Positions 17,940 through 27,249 are shown, numbered from the stretch's first letter. The stretch is 64,000 bases of DNA from Cohaesibacter haloalkalitolerans (GCF_003574655.1 NZ_QNUM01000004.1:248001-312000), one strand, 5' to 3'. A program made the numbers and translations. The notes: generated from the sequence alone by a model not told the origin.

Positions 17940-18268
17940 TGCGCTCACCGAGATCGACGAAAAACCAAACAGTCAAACGTACCAATTAGAGTATAGTACA
18001 ATTCGCTAACGAATTACTCAACACGCCTTAGTGAAAGCAACGTTTGACACACAACGACATATGGAAGCGGATGCCCGCAAATACAACACGCCACTCGAAC
18101 GTGTTTAGGCGATTCACAGCAAACATGCAAAAAAAAACAAACGCAGGTTTACAACGTTTGGTGCTGAAGCCGTGTATTGGGGAAAACAGTATGAGACGCC
18201 GACGTATGGAGAACCTGTACAAAGTATTGTAACGCGACACTTGCCCAAACTACGAGTATGCAACCTCC
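17940..18268. other. AT-rich gap between thyA and folA
   Basis: About 330 bases. Only short unconvincing ORFs on both strands (up to about 70 codons), none with a recognisable product. CAACGTTTG occurs twice (near 18037 and 18150). In relatives thyA and folA are nearly adjacent, so this gap is unusual. Confidence 0.5.
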
Positions 18269-19063
18269 TCAAACCGCGACCTGAGCGGCGATATGGGGAT
18301 GCGGATCATAGTCCTTGAGCTCGAAATCCTCGAAGACAAATCCGAAAATATCCCGCTTGTCGGAGTTGAGCGCCATGGTCGGCAAAGGACGTGGCGCGCG
18401 CGTCAGCTGCAGGCGGGCCTGTTCAAAATGATTTGAATAGAGATGTGCGTCACCGAGGCTGTGCACAAAGTCACCGAGCTGAAGATCACACACCTGTGCC
18501 ACCATCATGGTCAGCAAGGCATAGGAGGCGATATTGAACGGAACGCCGAGGAACACATCCGCCGACCGCTGATAGAGCTGGCAGGACAGTCGGCCGTCGG
18601 CCACATAGAACTGGAACAGGCAGTGGCAGGGCGGCAGCGCCATCCGGTCGACATCGGCCGGGTTCCACGCCGTCACGATCAGGCGGCGGCTGTCAGGATT
18701 GGCCTTGATCTGTGCAATCAACTGGCTGATCTGATCGATCGTGCCGCCGTCCCGCGCTGGCCACGAGCGCCACTGATGGCCATAGACCGGCCCCAGATCG
18801 CCATTCGCGTCGGCCCATTCATCCCAGATCCGCACCTTGTGTTCCTTGAGATAACCGATATTGGTATCCCCGGCCAGAAACCACAAAAGCTCGTGAATGA
18901 TCGAGCGCAGATGCAGCTTCTTGGTGGTCAGCAGCGGAAAGCCCTTGGCTAGATCGAACCGCATCTGATAGCCGAAAACCGACCGCGTACCGGTTCCGGT
19001 ACGGTCGCCCTTGTCGGTGCCATTGTCCAAGATATGTGCCAACAAATCCAGATAGGTCTGCAT
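18269..19063 (-). CDS. thyA: Thymidylate synthase
   Basis: Makes dTMP from dUMP with methylenetetrahydrofolate. 264 residues from the ATG at 19063, exactly the common bacterial length, with GGAAGGG upstream. [19 protein letters not shown] opens the fold. The nucleophile is Cys146 in [32 protein letters not shown] and HLYSNH are the folate/dUMP blocks, and it ends in a usual ...PHIAAQVAV. It works with the folA product next door. Confidence 0.97.
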   Translation of the reverse strand: MQTYLDLLAHILDNGTDKGDRTGTGTRSVFGYQMRFDLAKGFPLLTTKKLHLRSIIHELLWFLAGDTNIGYLKEHKVRIWDEWADANGDLGPVYGHQWRSWPARDGGTIDQISQLIAQIKANPDSRRLIVTAWNPADVDRMALPPCHCLFQFYVADGRLSCQLYQRSADVFLGVPFNIASYALLTMMVAQVCDLQLGDFVHSLGDAHLYSNHFEQARLQLTRAPRPLPTMALNSDKRDIFGFVFEDFELKDYDPHPHIAAQVAV

Positions 19064-19284
19064 GTCGATCCCTTCCGCCAAACCAGCCATTTGATCCGGT
19101 GTTACACGATTCTTGCCCGATGGAATATGAAAGAAGCAAGGCGTGCAAGCCGTTTGCCAAACGGCTGGGAAACGACACCGGCCGCTCGCGGACACCGCGC
19201 AGATACGACGTCACAGCGTATCCCCGCCACACGCCCCTTCCCACAGGGGAAATGCACATCATGCGGATAGTTCGGATTTCCCAC

Positions 19285-19313
19285 TTTAAATTTGCAGAAC
19301 GCCACCCTATATT
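19285..19313 (+). promoter_or_regulatory. Putative ssrA promoter
   Basis: TTTAAA, 17-base spacer, TATATT, placing the start at about 19319-19320. The -35 is weak. Confidence 0.4.
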
Positions 19314-19318
19314 CGCGT

Positions 19319-19690
19319 TGTCACGCAAGTGACTATGGCAATAAATGGCCTTTGTAATAAGCCTATCGGACCCGGGGGCGGTACCCGGCGCCTCCACCAA
19401 AAGCATCGTTTCGCCAACCGGCGGTTCGGGGCGGTGTTTTTGCTGGGGGCGAAATAGGATCGACGAGGGTGTAAAGATCGTGTTTTTGCTCGGCATTGTA
19501 CCACCGTTATCGGGCTACTTGAGTAGTTGCAAATGACAACTATGCAGGCTCTCGTCTCGCTGCTGCTTAAGCAGTGCGACTAGCCACATAAAGCCCTAGC
19601 CGGTATGCTCGGTTAGGCGGGGTTCGGGGGCACCTGGCAACAGAAGCCCTCACCGAACCGCGAGTTTGCGACTGGATAAAGTGGCAACGG
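19319..19690 (+). ncRNA. ssrA: Two-piece (circularly permuted) tmRNA
   Basis: Rescues stalled ribosomes and tags the product for ClpXP. Alphaproteobacterial permuted layout: the acceptor piece comes first, with GACCCGGGGGCGGTACC and the encoded CCA end at 19397-19399. An intervening loop of about 45 bases is expected to be removed. The coding piece then starts GGGGGCGAAATAGGATCGACGA at 19445. The two acceptor arms pair: GGGGGCG (19445-19451) with CGCCTCC (19389-19395), with one G-U. The tag is at 19529-19570. A GCAA-tetraloop hairpin (19321-19332) opens the transcript. Both outer ends are estimates; mature ends cannot be set by eye. Confidence 0.9.
19529..19570 (+). other. tmRNA proteolysis-tag reading frame
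   Basis: Resume codon GCA, then codons for ANDNYAGSRLAAA and TAA. The ANDNYA start is usual for alphaproteobacteria. The GSR middle and the Ala-Ala-Ala end are a mild variant of the common LAA/VAA ending read by ClpX. The SspB-binding part is the N-terminal half. Confidence 0.88.
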
Positions 19691-19694
19691 TTGA

Positions 19695-19718
19695 TATCTG
19701 ACTGACAGATACATTTTT
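19695..19718 (+). terminator. Terminator of ssrA
   Basis: TATCTG-ACTGA-CAGATA followed by CATTTTTCC. Confidence 0.75.
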
Positions 19719-19794
19719 CCTAGTAGTTTGCTTGACTTTCATTCTTCGCCTCGGACATTGTGGCGACAAAATTGTTCCAGTTATTGGAGGCTTC

Positions 19795-20382
19795 ATGAGT
19801 GAAGACCTGATCAGGTATGACATCCTCGCACAGGATGCCCTGCGTGGCGTAGTGAAAACGGTGCTGACTGAAGTGGCCCGGACAGGCCTTCCCGGCGAGC
19901 ACCATTTCTACATCACCTTCAATACTCAGGCTCCCGGCGTGCGCATTTCGCCGCGCCTGCTGGAAAAATATCCCGATGACATGACCATTGTCCTGCAGCA
20001 CCAGTTCTGGGACCTGCAGGCCAACGATCAGGCCATTGAAATCGGCCTGTCCTTCGACGGCATCCCTGAAAAGCTTTATATTCCCTACACCTCGATCATC
20101 ACCTTCATCGACCCGAGTGTGCATTTCTCGCTGCAGTTTGAAATCGAGATGGACGACGAGGACGAGGATCTGGACGACGAGGAAGGCGATGAAATCCTGA
20201 CCGTCATGGCTCCGGGTGACGAAGCCTTCACCATGCCGGAAGAGCCGGAAGAGGAAGCATCCGGGGGTAAGACTGCGTCTGAAAAGGGCAAGAAAAAGGC
20301 CGACAGCGCCGACAAATCCAAGGCTGACAAGTCCAAGGAAGGGGCAGAGGTCGTATCTCTGGACGCGTTCCGCAAGAAGTGA
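19795..20382 (+). CDS. sspB: SspB, ClpXP adaptor for ssrA-tagged proteins
   Basis: 195 residues from the ATG at 19795 (TTGGAGG upstream). The first ~115 residues form the SspB fold (IRYDILAQDALRGVV, GEHHFYITFNTQAPGVRIS, IVLQHQFWDLQ, LYIPYTSIITFIDPSVHF). Then comes a strongly acidic stretch (DDEDEDLDDEEGDE), a Lys/Ala-rich linker and the C-terminal VVSLDAFRKK, the ClpX-binding XB motif. It delivers tagged substrates to ClpX. Its place right after ssrA links tag and adaptor in one locus. Confidence 0.93.
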   Translation: MSEDLIRYDILAQDALRGVVKTVLTEVARTGLPGEHHFYITFNTQAPGVRISPRLLEKYPDDMTIVLQHQFWDLQANDQAIEIGLSFDGIPEKLYIPYTSIITFIDPSVHFSLQFEIEMDDEDEDLDDEEGDEILTVMAPGDEAFTMPEEPEEEASGGKTASEKGKKKADSADKSKADKSKEGAEVVSLDAFRKK

Positions 20383-20423
20383 CTGCAGCTATCGCGAAGG
20401 CATGAAAGCAAGGTGATTGCGCC

Positions 20424-20642
20424 ATGGGCAACGTCGTGAATCTCAGGCAGGCACGCAAGGCCAAGGGTCGTGCCGAAAAGGAAAAGCAGGCCGAAACCAA
20501 CCGTGCCCGCTTCGGCAGGACCAAGGCGGACAAGACCAGACAGCAGTTTGAAGCCGATAAGCTGGAACGTCACCTTGACGGGCACAAGCGGGACCTGCCA
20601 GAGCTCCGAGCGCCTTCCGGTGAAACCCACGAGAGCGAATGA
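20424..20642 (+). CDS. DUF4169 family small basic protein
   Basis: 72 residues, very polar and rich in Lys, Arg and Glu. It opens MGNVVNLRQARKAKGRAEKE and has a conserved-looking NRARFGRTKADK core and LDGHKRD, the pattern of DUF4169. No known function. ATG preceded by AAGGTGA. It follows sspB by 41 bases, and the next gene starts within about 12 bases of its stop, so the three probably form an operon. Confidence 0.82.
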   Translation: MGNVVNLRQARKAKGRAEKEKQAETNRARFGRTKADKTRQQFEADKLERHLDGHKRDLPELRAPSGETHESE

Positions 20643-20653
20643 ATGGCGGAGCC

Positions 20654-20899
20654 ATGAAAAAGCATTCCGTGACCATTGCTGGCCATCGCACGTCCATTTC
20701 CCTTGAAGATGAATTCTGGCAGGGCCTCAAGGCCCTTGCCGACAGCCGTAACAAGTCTCTGGCCGACATCATTCGCCAGATCGACAAGGAACGCGGCATC
20801 AACAACCTGTCCTCAGCCATACGCATTGCCGTTCTGGACTATTACAAGTCACAGATCCCGCAAGAAGACGCCCTCCCCTCACTGTCTGCCAGCCAATAA
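20654..20899 (+). CDS. Ribbon-helix-helix domain protein
   Basis: 81 residues from the ATG at 20654 (GGAG six bases upstream); an ATG at 20639 overlapping the previous stop is an alternative start. HSVTIAGHRTSISLEDEFWQGLKALADSRN is the beta strand plus first helix of the RHH_4 type, and SLADIIRQIDKER...NLSSAIRIAVLDYYK the rest. It is probably a small DNA-binding protein. Pairing with a DUF4169 gene recurs in alphaproteobacteria (recollection, not checked). Confidence 0.82.
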   Translation: MKKHSVTIAGHRTSISLEDEFWQGLKALADSRNKSLADIIRQIDKERGINNLSSAIRIAVLDYYKSQIPQEDALPSLSASQ

Positions 20900-20916
20900 C
20901 CCTGTTGTTGGCTTTC
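20891..20916. terminator. Weak hairpin between the RHH gene and the AsmA-like gene
   Basis: AGCCAA...TTGGCT with TTTC after it on the + strand. It overlaps the stop codon of the RHH gene. Confidence 0.35.
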
Positions 20917-20946
20917 AATTGAAACGCACCGGCCAATCGGGGCGGC

Positions 20947-23900
20947 TCAGTAATTCTGGATGATATAGTCCGAGGACAGGTCCTTGTCCGTAAATGGCAG
21001 CGCGATCCCCTGATTAAGCAAAGGTGCCACCCTGTCCCGTGGCAGCACGGGCAGTTTTCCCGGCAGCGGAATGTAGGTTTCTTCCGGAGCGATCGGCTCA
21101 AGAGGCAACGGGGTCACGGGAGATGGTGTCACCGGTGTCGGGGTTGCAGGCGTCGCCGTCAGGTCTTCCAACGGCCTGATAACGATCCCGCCAGACTTGA
21201 TCTCCGGCTCCACAAGGGGCTGGTCACTGCCCTGTTGTTGTTGCAGGGCCTTAAGGCGACGCGCCTCCGCTTCGGCCTTGCGCGCCTCTTCGGCCAGCTT
21301 TTCGGCCTGACGTCTGGCAGCTTCCACCTTCTGCGCTTCAGCCTCGGCCCGCTGTTTTGCCTGTTCCGCCTCAAGCGCCTTCTGTTCGGCGGCCTTCCTT
21401 GCCGCTTCGGCACGTGCGGCCGCTTCCTGCTCCGCTTTTATCCGTGCAGCAACCGCATCCTGAGCGGCCTTTGCCTCGGCCGCCTTTTTCGCGTCCGCTT
21501 CTTCAGCTGCCTGCTGGGCGGCCTTCCGGGCATCGATCACGGCCTGTTCGGCTGCAAGACGCTCGTCTTCGCGATGCTTGGCCTGCTCGCGATAAAGCCG
21601 CAGCAGACGCCGCATCCGGTCTTTTTCCAGAATATCGGCCTGCAGCTTTTCGACCCGATCCACCTCGCGTTCGAAAGCGCGGATGGTGAGATAGCCGGTG
21701 AACGGCGCCACATCAACCATACGCTTGGGCGCGGCGAGCGGGCCGGAGAAGGACAGGCCGACTTCAGGCTGGGCACCTGTCACCGCATCTTCCTTGGCCG
21801 GTTCCACCTTGATCGACCAGTCGCCATCGAGCGTCTGGTTGGACAGATCGATCATCAGATTGCCCCGCGACTTGAGAATTTCAGCATCTGCCTCGATGTT
21901 GCTCGCCCGCAAGGCCCCTCCGGCAATGACAAAGGTGCCTTCCATCCGTTTGACATCCGTCGAGCCGGCATCCATGTGGGAGAGGAAGACCTTGCGGATG
22001 TCCGTATCCTTGAGGTCCATGCCCGCATCGACCGCCCGCACCACCTGAGCGAAAGCCTGCGGATTGATATAGTTCAGCACCGCGTCGCGCAGTGCAAAGG
22101 TGCCCGTGCCGGACAGTCCGGAGATGACCCCGGCCATCGAGCGGCCCTGACTTTCGACATCCAGATTGACATCAACCTGCCCGCGCGCCACGGCTCGCCC
22201 ATCCCGTTCCCAGATAAGCGGCGCAAGTGCCGCCCCATCGATGCGGACATGGGATTTGAGAACCGCCTCACCCTCGACATTGTCCAGATCAAGCCCGCCA
22301 CTCACCTTGCCACCCTGTAGCAGCCCATTGAAATCACGCACGGAGAGCCCGGCATCCTGCCAGACAAGGGTGAAGGACGGCTGCTGGAAGATATAGGGGG
22401 CGGCCAACTCCAGACTGCGCGCCTTGATTGCCAGATCCAGCTTGATCGGGAGATCCTCAGCCGCAGCAACGGGCGCGATGAACGGTAGATCGGGCCAGCC
22501 GCTGCCAACGGAGGTCAGACGCCCTGCACCCACAACCGTCTCGCCAAGCCAGATACCATCCATGTCCCCCAGTTCAACAGATCCCTTGAGCTGGCGACTG
22601 TTGGCGATCTGCGTGAGGGCGAGCGTTCCGGACACCGGTTGTTCATCCCATTGCCCCTTGATCCCCTCAAGAGACAGATTGCCCTTTTCAAAAGCAAGAG
22701 TTGCCGCCAGCGAAACCGTTAACGCCTCACCGGGATTGCTCAGGGATACGCCGGTCGACATCAGATAGGGGGCAAGATCATCGGTCTTGAAACTGAGGTC
22801 ACCGCTGGTTTCGATGCCTTGAGCCGAGCCAGCCCCCGGCACAGCTTGCAGGCTGCCCTTGTAATCGAGTGCACCCTCATCGGACTTGAGCGAGGCCGCA
22901 ACCGTGGCTCCGTCCGACAGTACGCCATCCAGAGACAGCGATGCCGACAGCGCAGGCAGATCGACCAGCCCGTGACCAAGGCCGATCAGACTCAGGAGCT
23001 TCTGGCCGTCCGGATTGTCGAGTTTGGCGCTGAGCGAAAGCTTGCCCTTGGCCCAATCATCCAAAGGCCCGTCCAGCGAGCCCTCAAGCGATCCGCGCCC
23101 ACCGCCAAGCATGCCTCCCAGTTGCACCGTCAGGCCATGATCGGCATTGCCGCCAGCGATGGTGAAGGAAAGGTCCGCAGGTGACATGACATCCTGCTTG
23201 CCAGCCAGCCAGTCAGCGACCGGCTGATCGGGCAGCAAGCGCTTGATCAGTGTGGAAAGCCCTTCCAGATCGGCGGCGCTGACCTTGCCGGTAATGCGCC
23301 CGTTCGGCTTGCTGGCAAGATCCTTCAGGACACCGCTTGCAGAAATGGTTGCCCCGGCAAAATCATCAACGCTCAGATGGTCAATCTCAACACCGCCTTC
23401 CGCCAGATGCAGCTTGGTGCTAAGGGTTTTGCCCTCGAAATCCCCCGCCGACAGGCTGCGAGTTTCGATATCAAGCGCAATATCACGCAAGGGCGCGGCC
23501 TTGCCGGTGGAATTGTTGAGCAGAAGCGAGCCGAACCCCATCACGGCGTCGAGATCAATGCGCTCGGCGTCGAGATTGATCGAGAGTGCATCGCCCTTGC
23601 CATCGGCGCCCGGCTGACCGGCGTACCAGTCGATATAGCCGGAGGCACGGTCTCCATCCATGAAGATATCGAGATCGGAAATCTGGATCCGGTCCGATTT
23701 GACGAGCAACTGCCCGCTCATGTCAAAGGGCTTCAACTGGCCGCTGGTCGGAGCGTCCTTGAGCCACCATTTCGAGAAGGCGGCAGGCTGATCGGAGCGA
23801 ATCCGCGCCTGCCCCTCAAAGCCGTGATGCTGGCCGCCGCTGTCGATCTGACGCGAGAACAGCCCCGACAGCGAAACCGTCGTCTGTCCCGGCAGATTTG

Positions 23901-25050
23901 CCGTCAGTTCATCGATCCGCCAGGCCGAGCCGACCAACTCGGCGTCAAACTGCAGATCCCGGATCACGCCACCGCCAAGGATCACACCGGGAACGTCAAA
24001 ACCGACATGACCGGGAATATCCGGCAGGGGCATGCGGACAAGGGCTTTGGCGAGCCTGGAGACACCCTCCTGAAGATTGATCGGCGCATTCGGGCCCTCG
24101 CCCAGCGCCCGGTCAAAATCGAGCTGGCGCGACGACACCACGACATCGAAGCGCGGATTGGCACCGAAATCCACCGTCCCTGCGCCATTGAGGCGATAGG
24201 CCTGATCCACGGGCCCGTGTGAGAACTCGAATTTCGGCAAGACCAGTGACGACGCGGTCAGATCGCTGCTGCCGGAGAGCGACCATGGCGTCACCGCCCC
24301 CTCGGCCCCTTCAACAGCATTGGAGATTTCGGTCGAGCCGATATAGTGGAAGCGCTGGTCCTCCCCTTCCTTGACATTGCCGTCCATGGCAAGGGAAACC
24401 GCGAAATTGGCCGGGGTCAAAAGGCTCTTGACGCGCATGCCTTCCGCGCTGGCAGCCCCCGTTGACAGCATCAGCGAATAGGGCTCGCCATCCATCCGGA
24501 AAGAGGTTTCGATCTTGTAGGGACCGATCAGCGAGCGCGCTTCCAGCGCACCATTGAGCCCGGAAATCGCCTTGCTGCGACCGGTGCTCTTGTCGAGGAA
24601 ATCGATCCGGCCATTTTCGATCCGCACATCATTGAGGCGGATCTTTTCCATGTCGAGATCCCAGAGCTTGCCGCCTTCGCGCCGCCAGTCGAACCGGCCC
24701 TCTTCATCCACTTCCAGCTTGAGGGAAGGATTGTTGAGGGTCATGTCCACGACTTCGATCTTGCCCTGCACCAGCGGAAACAGCTCGATCCGCACATCGA
24801 AGGCATCGACCGTCAGAATGGGGGATTGCTCGTCAGGGCCCACATGCACGCTCTCGAAATGCAGGCGCGGCATGGGCAGGATCTGCATGTCGGCATCGCC
24901 CAGCACATGCACCGGCTGACCGAGGGCCAGCGTGGCCTCCCGCTCGAACGCGGCACGATAGGATGTCCAGTCGACAAACAGAGGCCCGACCAGCGCAATC
25001 ACCAGCGCCAGCAAGATCGATCCACCAATCGTGAAGTACAGACTATTCAG
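20947..25050 (-). CDS. AsmA family protein with C-terminal coiled coil
   Basis: Very large envelope protein, about 1367 residues, anchored by one N-terminal TM (LNSLYFTIGGSILLALVIALVGPLFVDW). AsmA-like proteins are thought to form long beta-groove bridges carrying lipids between the membranes. The AsmA N-domain (SYRAAFEREATLALGQPVHVLGDADM), many amphipathic beta repeats and the C-terminal AsmA-2 part (LSGTGTFALRDAVLNYINPQAFAQVVRA) are visible. Unusual: residues about 1130-1272 are an Ala/Lys/Glu/Arg coiled coil, followed by a Pro/Thr-rich stretch. Start: a TTG at 25014 would cut the TM in half. The frame runs on upstream with no ATG/GTG, and CTG at 25050 has AGGGGGA before it, so a CTG start is inferred. 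Confidence 0.85.
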   Translation of the reverse strand: MNSLYFTIGGSILLALVIALVGPLFVDWTSYRAAFEREATLALGQPVHVLGDADMQILPMPRLHFESVHVGPDEQSPILTVDAFDVRIELFPLVQGKIEVVDMTLNNPSLKLEVDEEGRFDWRREGGKLWDLDMEKIRLNDVRIENGRIDFLDKSTGRSKAISGLNGALEARSLIGPYKIETSFRMDGEPYSLMLSTGAASAEGMRVKSLLTPANFAVSLAMDGNVKEGEDQRFHYIGSTEISNAVEGAEGAVTPWSLSGSSDLTASSLVLPKFEFSHGPVDQAYRLNGAGTVDFGANPRFDVVVSSRQLDFDRALGEGPNAPINLQEGVSRLAKALVRMPLPDIPGHVGFDVPGVILGGGVIRDLQFDAELVGSAWRIDELTANLPGQTTVSLSGLFSRQIDSGGQHHGFEGQARIRSDQPAAFSKWWLKDAPTSGQLKPFDMSGQLLVKSDRIQISDLDIFMDGDRASGYIDWYAGQPGADGKGDALSINLDAERIDLDAVMGFGSLLLNNSTGKAAPLRDIALDIETRSLSAGDFEGKTLSTKLHLAEGGVEIDHLSVDDFAGATISASGVLKDLASKPNGRITGKVSAADLEGLSTLIKRLLPDQPVADWLAGKQDVMSPADLSFTIAGGNADHGLTVQLGGMLGGGRGSLEGSLDGPLDDWAKGKLSLSAKLDNPDGQKLLSLIGLGHGLVDLPALSASLSLDGVLSDGATVAASLKSDEGALDYKGSLQAVPGAGSAQGIETSGDLSFKTDDLAPYLMSTGVSLSNPGEALTVSLAATLAFEKGNLSLEGIKGQWDEQPVSGTLALTQIANSRQLKGSVELGDMDGIWLGETVVGAGRLTSVGSGWPDLPFIAPVAAAEDLPIKLDLAIKARSLELAAPYIFQQPSFTLVWQDAGLSVRDFNGLLQGGKVSGGLDLDNVEGEAVLKSHVRIDGAALAPLIWERDGRAVARGQVDVNLDVESQGRSMAGVISGLSGTGTFALRDAVLNYINPQAFAQVVRAVDAGMDLKDTDIRKVFLSHMDAGSTDVKRMEGTFVIAGGALRASNIEADAEILKSRGNLMIDLSNQTLDGDWSIKVEPAKEDAVTGAQPEVGLSFSGPLAAPKRMVDVAPFTGYLTIRAFEREVDRVEKLQADILEKDRMRRLLRLYREQAKHREDERLAAEQAVIDARKAAQQAAEEADAKKAAEAKAAQDAVAARIKAEQEAAARAEAARKAAEQKALEAEQAKQRAEAEAQKVEAARRQAEKLAEEARKAEAEARRLKALQQQQGSDQPLVEPEIKSGGIVIRPLEDLTATPATPTPVTPSPVTPLPLEPIAPEETYIPLPGKLPVLPRDRVAPLLNQGIALPFTDKDLSSDYIIQNY

Positions 25051-25402
25051 GACCCCGTCCCCCTGGAGAATAGGCAGCGCACACCGAAGCCACCGACCCC
25101 GACAAAAAAAAGCGGTTCGACCGAGCCCTCCCGGCCCGACCGGCTGATAAACACAAAGGAGACCCTGCTGCTAAAACCGCTTGTCCAATCCGGGTTCCGT
25201 CAACAACGCAGGCAACAGACAGGAAGCCTGCCCGTAATGGCTCGCTGACGGGATGACCGCTTCAATGCACTCCGTTGGTAATTCTTAAAAAATCCTTATT
25301 CCCAAATAGCACCTGCACCGCCATCTGAAAAGGACAAACCGGACAGCACAGGGACTGATGAGACAAAGGAATTCTGCTCTTTGGGAAAGCTAACGCACTG
25401 AA
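25051..25402. other. Gap upstream of the AsmA-like gene
   Basis: About 350 bases, non-coding as far as can be seen. No terminator with a clear U-tract or RNA was recognised. The stop region of the oxidase gene forms AATTCTGC/GCAGAATT. Confidence 0.4.
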
Positions 25403-26824
25403 TTAATTCTGCTGAGGCAGAATTTTCCCCGGATTCATGATGTTTTTGGGGTCAAATGCCTGTTTGATGGCAATCATGTAGGCAAGCGCCGGGCCGAATT
25501 CCTTTTCCATGTATTTCATCTTGCCCTGTCCAACGCCATGCTCTCCGGTGCAGGTTCCGCCCATGGCGATCGCCCGCTCGGCGAGTCGTCCCAGGAATTC
25601 ATCCGCCCGGGCATGCTCTTCCGGGTTCTCCGGATCGAGCAGCAGCTGGACATGGAAATTGCCATCCCCGACATGTCCGACGACCGGGGCCAGAAAGCCG
25701 CTGGCCTCGATGTCCTTCTGAGTTTCGCGCACGCATTCGGCGAGACGGGAAATGGGGACACAGGCATCGCTCGAAACGCTCTTGGCGCCCGGACGCAGCG
25801 AAAAGGTTGCCCAGTAGGAATCATGACGCGCTGCCCAGAGCCGCGTCCGGTCTTCCGGCTTGGTGGCCCATTCGAAGTCGGAGCCGCCAAATTCCTCGAT
25901 GATGTCGGCGAACAGCTCGGCCTGTTCGGCCACGCCGCTTTCAGTGCCATGAAACTCCACCAGCAGTGTCGGCCGTTCAACGAGACCGATCTTGGAATGC
26001 AGGTTGACGGCCTTCACCTGAAGGCTGTCGAGCAGCTCGATGCGGGCCACCGGAATACCGCACTGGATGGTCATGATCACGGCATTGCAGGCGCTTTCCA
26101 GATCGGGAAAGCCGCAAATGCCGCCCGAAATGGCTTGCGGGATGCCCGAGAGCTTGAGCGAGACTTCCGTGATGATGCCAAGAGTGCCTTCCGAGCCGAC
26201 CAGCAACCGGGTGAGGTCATAACCCGCCGAGCTCTTCTTGGCCTTGCTGGCCGTCTCGATGATCGTGCCGTCGGCCATCACCGCCTTGAGCGCGAGGACA
26301 TTGTCCTTCATCGTGCCATAGCGCACTGCGTTGGTGCCAGACGCGCGGGTCGCCGCCATCCCGCCTAGCGAGGCATCCGCCCCCGGATCGATGGGAAAGA
26401 ACAGCCCCGTATCGCGCAGATATTCGTTGAGCTGCTTGCGGGTGACGCCAGCCTGAACCGTGCAGTTGAGATCCTCCGCACAGACCTCGACAATGGCATT
26501 CATGCCCGACAGATCAAGCGAGATGCCGCCATAGGGAGCGTTCAACTGACCTTCCAGCGATGAACCGGACCCGAATGCGATGACCGGCACCGAATGAGCG
26601 TTGCACAGCGCCACGACACTGGAGACCTCCTCCGTGCTCTTCACAAAGACAACGCCATCGGGCATCTCATTGGCCAGCCCGGTCGTCGTGTGGGCATGCT
26701 GTTCCCTGAGCGCCTTGCCGGTCGTGAAGCGTTCGCCGAATTGCTCGGCCAGTTGCGAGCAGACCGCTTTGACGGCATCGGCATCAGTCTCTCGTTTGAA
26801 ATGGGGCTGGACGGCAGAAGACAT
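25403..26824 (-). CDS. FAD-linked 2-hydroxyacid dehydrogenase (GlcD / D-lactate dehydrogenase type)
   Basis: 473 residues from the ATG at 26824 (GGAG upstream; an ATG 16 codons earlier lacks a ribosome site). VAO/PCMH FAD domain: IAFGSGSSLEGQLNAPYGGISLDLSGMN binds the FAD pyrophosphate, then PIDPGADASLGGMAATRASGTNAVRYGTM and LLVGSEGTLGIITEVSLKL. The FAD-oxidase_C domain follows and ends with VVGHVGDGNFHV and CTGEHGVGQGKM, the catalytic His/Glu region. Likely oxidises D-lactate or glycolate to feed the respiratory chain; the substrate cannot be told. No GlcE/GlcF partners are nearby, so a single-subunit D-lactate dehydrogenase is favoured. Confidence 0.92.
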   Translation of the reverse strand: MSSAVQPHFKRETDADAVKAVCSQLAEQFGERFTTGKALREQHAHTTTGLANEMPDGVVFVKSTEEVSSVVALCNAHSVPVIAFGSGSSLEGQLNAPYGGISLDLSGMNAIVEVCAEDLNCTVQAGVTRKQLNEYLRDTGLFFPIDPGADASLGGMAATRASGTNAVRYGTMKDNVLALKAVMADGTIIETASKAKKSSAGYDLTRLLVGSEGTLGIITEVSLKLSGIPQAISGGICGFPDLESACNAVIMTIQCGIPVARIELLDSLQVKAVNLHSKIGLVERPTLLVEFHGTESGVAEQAELFADIIEEFGGSDFEWATKPEDRTRLWAARHDSYWATFSLRPGAKSVSSDACVPISRLAECVRETQKDIEASGFLAPVVGHVGDGNFHVQLLLDPENPEEHARADEFLGRLAERAIAMGGTCTGEHGVGQGKMKYMEKEFGPALAYMIAIKQAFDPKNIMNPGKILPQQN

Positions 26825-27249
26825 GGGAAACTCCGGAGTGGTGATTTTGATTTTTTGAACAATTAGGCACACTCACGGGCAAAATGCCAGACCGGGAGCA
26901 GCAATTCGCACAGATGCGCCCCTCCCCTGCGGCAGGTCCCAACATATGCATAGCTCCTCTTTCAAATATGCTCTTCTGTCCCATAATGTGCAGTGTTATC
27001 AACCCGAAGTTCGGGCGAAACACTTCGTTTTGCAGATCGCTTGCGATTGTCTTCGAACAAACATCCGTTGAATGACAGATAAAAGCAGTAATGACCGGGT
27101 TGCGCACGGTTGACCCTCATTCTGCCTTTGCTATTGTTGCATAACCAAACCATAGCCGGTTCTGACATTTCGATGAATGCGGAAGGCACTTTGCCTTTCA
27201 TCACCAGTGACCGCCAGCAAACGACCCCAGAAAAAGCCAGCCGAGAATC
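26825..27249. other. Divergent promoter region between the oxidase and the first ClC gene
   Basis: About 425 bases without a convincing gene. It contains a good + strand promoter (27110-27137). The promoter for the oxidase must lie in the left half but was not clear. Confidence 0.5.
27110..27137 (+). promoter_or_regulatory. Putative promoter of the ClC genes
   Basis: TTGACC, 16-base spacer, TATTGT; a start near 27145 leaves a leader of about 105 bases. Confidence 0.5.

Noticed and set aside
18028-18240. Two opposing 60-70 codon frames between thyA and folA
   Set aside because: Overlap each other, lack ribosome sites and recognisable content.
25403-25430. Intrinsic terminator at the end of the FAD-linked oxidase
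   Set aside because: AATTCTGC/GCAGAATT spans the last codons and there is no U-tract after it on the minus strand.
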